Of a stretch of DNA of 8,290 nt, positions 6,478-8,290 are shown piece by piece (within the stretch, counting starts at the first letter, position 1; each line of letters opens with the position of its first letter). The stretch comes from Syntrophaceae bacterium UBA7544. Its GTDB lineage: Bacteria; Desulfobacterota; Syntrophia; Syntrophales; Smithellaceae. The translations under genes and the position numbers were made by a program. The stretch spans positions 1-8,290 of the forward strand of contig DLME01000268.1 in the NCBI GenBank assembly GCA_002479215.1. The letters run 5' to 3'. Under the pieces are notes generated by a model that searched no databases, was not told where the DNA came from, and saw only the letters and a list, made by a program, of their open reading frames with translations.

Positions 6478-6495
6478 GGCAGTTGAACAAAATTC

Positions 6496-6523
6496 TTGTG
6501 GAAAAAAAGATTTGTGCTATGAA
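6496..6523 (+). promoter_or_regulatory. Possible extended -10 promoter for the 299-residue exported protein
   Basis: TTGTGG (6496-6501), a 16-base spacer and TATGAA (6518-6523) preceded by TGC. The GTGCTAT core matches the candidate promoter of tatA (1276-1282). Transcription would begin about 37 bases before the ATG, downstream of copy E, which would then lie outside the transcript. Weak hexamers keep this tentative. Confidence 0.25.
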
Positions 6524-6566
6524 GATGTCTAAATTATAAATTATCGGGGAAAATCCAGGAGGTGTT

Positions 6567-7466
6567 ATGTATTTTCGTAAGATGTCGATCCTCGGAGTCT
6601 TCGTTTGTACGTTCATCGCCGTGATTATTTTTTGTCCTTTACTCACATCCAAGACCAAAGCCGATGATAACTTAAATCTGATAGGAGAATTCGACACAGC
6701 AAAGGCTATGCAACTCATATACGGTAATTTTGATGTGCAAAAACAGGTTTCAACTTGGAAGCCTGGAGTCGTCTGCAACAAGACCACATACCGCGATGAG
6801 GACATAAGAACCTTGCTCCCCGAACCTGAAGAGGATTTCGAGTCTAAAGTTGCATTACTAAGCGGATTTTCCGTCAATGGAGTTGACAAATATTATATGC
6901 TGACATCAACCACTTGGGATGACTGTCACGCTTGCAGACCAATATTAGGTATCTTTGTGTGGAAGAAACAAAAGAAAGGCTGGCAGTTAGAAAGCGCAGA
7001 CAAGTGCTTTGGCATGTTTGGTTCGTGGGGTGCTTTGCCAGAGAAGATTTCTTTGGTGCAATTGGATGCTGCCAAATTTGGTGTGATGTTTGAAGAAACC
7101 AATACTGCTCAAATGGAGACCATTCTCTACTACAATTTGATAACTCAATGGAATAAAGTGTTTAAGGTGGCCTTGGACGGCCTGGCGGCAGACTCTTATG
7201 AGTACGAGGATGGATGTGATAAAAAGCCGCCGTTGCCACTGTGTTATGACTATTCGTCACAAATGCGTTTCTTACCGGATAAGTCTTTGGTTTCCATTAA
7301 GTATTCTGGTACATATCTAGTCAAGACATCTAAAGGTGAAGAACGCAAACCCCTTGATTATAGCCTATTGTGCACGTATGATAATGATCAAGGCGAATAC
7401 GTTAAAAATGAAAATCATAAAAGCAAATGTTTGGATGGTCTCTTCTTTCAAAAAAGAATAGAATAA
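6567..7466 (+). CDS. Exported cysteine-rich protein of unknown function
   Basis: A 299-residue protein; AGGAGGT (6557-6563) supports the ATG at 6567, though the spacing is short. Residues 1-32 are a Sec signal peptide (FRK, hydrophobic 8-26, cleavage after TKA at 32). The mature part has eight cysteines (70, 120, 123, 147, 217, 226, 269, 288), an even number that fits disulphide bonding outside the cytoplasm. The pair at 120-123 sits in WDDCHACRPILGIFVW (117-132). This looks like CXXC but is CHAC followed by Arg, so it is not a c-type haem site (no CXXCH). The following region is Trp/Phe- and Lys-rich, with predicted strands. I do not recognise a named domain. It stands alone behind its own long leader with copy E upstream. 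Periplasmic or surface location is likely; a role with the upstream cytochrome is only suggested by proximity. Confidence 0.85.
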   Translation: MYFRKMSILGVFVCTFIAVIIFCPLLTSKTKADDNLNLIGEFDTAKAMQLIYGNFDVQKQVSTWKPGVVCNKTTYRDEDIRTLLPEPEEDFESKVALLSGFSVNGVDKYYMLTSTTWDDCHACRPILGIFVWKKQKKGWQLESADKCFGMFGSWGALPEKISLVQLDAAKFGVMFEETNTAQMETILYYNLITQWNKVFKVALDGLAADSYEYEDGCDKKPPLPLCYDYSSQMRFLPDKSLVSIKYSGTYLVKTSKGEERKPLDYSLLCTYDNDQGEYVKNENHKSKCLDGLFFQKRIE

Positions 7467-7536
7467 TTACAGCATCAGAGCTTAATTTGTCTTCGCTGAT
7501 ACTTTAATGGACAGCAGATGTAAACTTCATGTGTTA

Positions 7537-7604
7537 ACTTCTTCCTGTACTGTTGTTTTTTGAATTTGGATTCTTAATGCAACATTTCACTCGGAAATGA
7601 ATGA
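7537..7604 (+). repeat. Intergenic element, copy F
   Basis: ACTTCTTCCTGTA (7537-7549) matches copies D and E over 13 bases. CAACATTTCAC (7580-7590) lies exactly 30 bases after the box, as CAACATTACGA does in copy E. The final box is degraded to GAAAT (7594-7598, +53). The preceding hairpin is poor: TTAA (7504-7507) and ACA (7511-7513) can pair with TGT (7530-7532) and TTAA (7534-7537). Confidence 0.45.
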
Positions 7605-7656
7605 ACGAGGATATGACCTAATTATACACAAAATGGCAGAATTCTAACTTAACATG

Positions 7657-7665
7657 TGGTATATT
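7657..7665 (+). promoter_or_regulatory. Possible extended -10 promoter for the small ORF and PilZ gene
   Basis: TGG followed by TATATT (7660-7665) fits an extended -10 with five of six consensus bases. No good -35 is visible at the usual distance. Transcription would begin near 7672, about 48 bases before the GTG of the small ORF, with both that ORF and the PilZ gene on one message. Confidence 0.35.
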
Positions 7666-7719
7666 ATCGTTACCTAAAGACTGTTTTTCGCTGAGATGAC
7701 CAATTCAGGAGGAAGCAGG

Positions 7720-7821
7720 GTGGATAATATTTTCATAATTAATTCAGTAGATAATGTCAGCATTGCTTTGAAGGCAATTGCCAAAGGATGCGACAAATGC
7801 TTTAATGCCGGTTATAAATGA
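7720..7821 (+). CDS. Possible 33-residue small ORF in front of the PilZ gene
   Basis: A GTG at 7720 preceded 7 bases earlier by a strong AGGAGG (7707-7712), with an open frame to the TGA at 7819-7821. The peptide reads (M)DNIFIINSVDNVSIALKA and ends with KGCDKCFNAGYK, which includes one CXXC pair; it has no signal peptide or membrane helix. It stops only 12 bases before the PilZ ATG, which itself has just a weak GAAGA (7825-7829). This fits a leader ORF or a translationally coupled small protein. I do not recognise the peptide. The ribosome binding site is the best evidence; it could be chance or a remnant of a longer gene. Confidence 0.45.
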   Translation: MDNIFIINSVDNVSIALKAIAKGCDKCFNAGYK

Positions 7822-7833
7822 AATGAAGATAAT

Positions 7834-8166
7834 ATGTCAAAAGATGAACGCAGGATAAATAAAAGGTTAGATACTAAATTTGAAATTTCATATGTACATG
7901 AAAATGATTATCTCATATCTTTTACAAAAAATATTTCGGCAGATGGCATGTTTGTTGATACAGAAAGACCGCCGGCAGTAGGGTCAACAATAAAATTGAT
8001 TTTTTCCATAGGCAATTTAAAAAAAATAGAAATTAATGCAAAAGTTATGTGGATTAACAAAGGCGCTTCGTCAAAAGATACTGGAATGGGTGTAAAATTC
8101 CTTAATATGCCTGCAAGAGCCAAAGATGCAATCCTGAAAGAAATTAATATAGTTGCGGTTTTATAG
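7834..8166 (+). CDS. Single-domain PilZ protein, likely cyclic di-GMP receptor
   Basis: A 110-residue cytoplasmic protein that is essentially one PilZ domain. The N-terminal RxxxR motif is RINKR (7-11) and the second motif, N/DxSxxG, is NISADG (33-38); these are the residues that grip cyclic di-GMP in the family. They are followed by MFVDTE and the alternating strands typical of the beta-barrel (VGSTIKLIFSI, KIEINAKVMWIN), a GMGVKFLN strand (93-100) and a C-terminal helix (102-107 onward). Both binding motifs are intact, so binding is expected. It resembles the short PilZ proteins common in Myxococcus and other deltaproteobacteria. The start at 7834 has only a weak ribosome binding site; coupling to the small ORF at 7720 may drive translation. 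Codon use is more AT-rich than in the cytochrome gene. Its target is not identifiable from the window. Confidence 0.9.
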   Translation: MSKDERRINKRLDTKFEISYVHENDYLISFTKNISADGMFVDTERPPAVGSTIKLIFSIGNLKKIEINAKVMWINKGASSKDTGMGVKFLNMPARAKDAILKEINIVAVL

Positions 8167-8236
8167 AAATATTACATTTAGACCACGAGGGAATCAGATT
8201 ACATGGTAAAAAGATTGCAACTTTCTAACGTAAATT

Positions 8237-8290
8237 ATCAGATTTTTTCAGTCGAAAAACTGAGGACTTGTAGATACCGTTCTTGTCAAA
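8237..8290 (+). repeat. Intergenic element, copy G, cut by the window end
   Basis: ATCA plus a T-rich run (8237-8250) is followed 28 bases on by GACTTGTAGAT (8265-8275). That 11-base string is identical to copy E (6386-6396), where it lies 29 bases after the same ATCA. The CTTCCTG box would be expected at about 8293, just past the end. Nothing else is seen in the 124 bases after the PilZ gene. Confidence 0.4.

Noticed and set aside
6686..6950. c-type haem site in the exported protein (CHAC).
   Set aside because: The motif is CHACR, not CXXCH, so covalent haem attachment is not expected.
1538..7604. Integron cassette array: small genes in one orientation separated by related elements.
   Set aside because: The elements lack paired RYYYAAC/GTTRRRY core sites and attC-type imperfect palindromes, there is no integrase, and the flavoprotein and cytochrome genes are far too large for typical cassettes.

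Overview
The window looks like chromosome from an anaerobically respiring bacterium with multihaem cytochromes. A Desulfobacterota/deltaproteobacterial type is my best guess; Nitrospirota or an anammox planctomycete cannot be excluded. The evidence is a 15-haem cytochrome c/b fusion, a Tat-exported flavoprotein of the fumarate reductase class, a TatA gene, a PilZ protein, strong GGAGG ribosome binding sites, and long AT-rich intergenic stretches. No rRNA, tRNA, transposase or CRISPR array is visible. All supported genes are on the + strand.

Layout: 256-552 is a small exported protein with an intrinsic terminator behind it (581-608). 775-1089 is a small three-helix membrane protein. 1320-1520 is tatA. 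1817-3376 is a Tat-signal FAD protein of the flavocytochrome c/fumarate reductase superfamily without its own haem domain. A GC-rich hairpin follows it (3389-3420). 3646-6060 is a very large membrane cytochrome with 15 CXXCH motifs and a C-terminal six-helix b-type domain. 6061-6566 is a 506-base non-coding stretch with short repeats. 6567-7466 is an exported cysteine-rich protein of unknown function. 7720-7821 is a possible 33-residue ORF directly in front of a PilZ-domain gene (7834-8166).

How the genes may work together (inference): the cytochrome would take electrons from the menaquinol pool through its b-haem domain. It would pass them along its periplasmic c-haems to the Tat-exported flavoprotein, which would reduce an unsaturated organic acid. 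TatA would support export of the folded, FAD-loaded enzyme. The flavoprotein keeps the catalytic Arg/His framework of fumarate reductases, but two substrate-pocket positions differ, so the acceptor is probably not fumarate.

The least expected feature is in the gaps. Most intergenic regions carry a related element of about 60-130 bases with a CTTCCTGTA box, a TTTTGA-like box 25 bases on, and a GTAAT box about 53 bases on. In the best copies a hairpin sits just before the first box, with different bases but preserved pairing. Copies at 1538-1668 and 6351-6477 are clearly homologous, 616-684 is good, 30-152, 1156-1212 and 7537-7604 are weaker, and one appears to start at 8237 and run off the window. 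It could be a dispersed repeat family or a structured leader/regulatory RNA.
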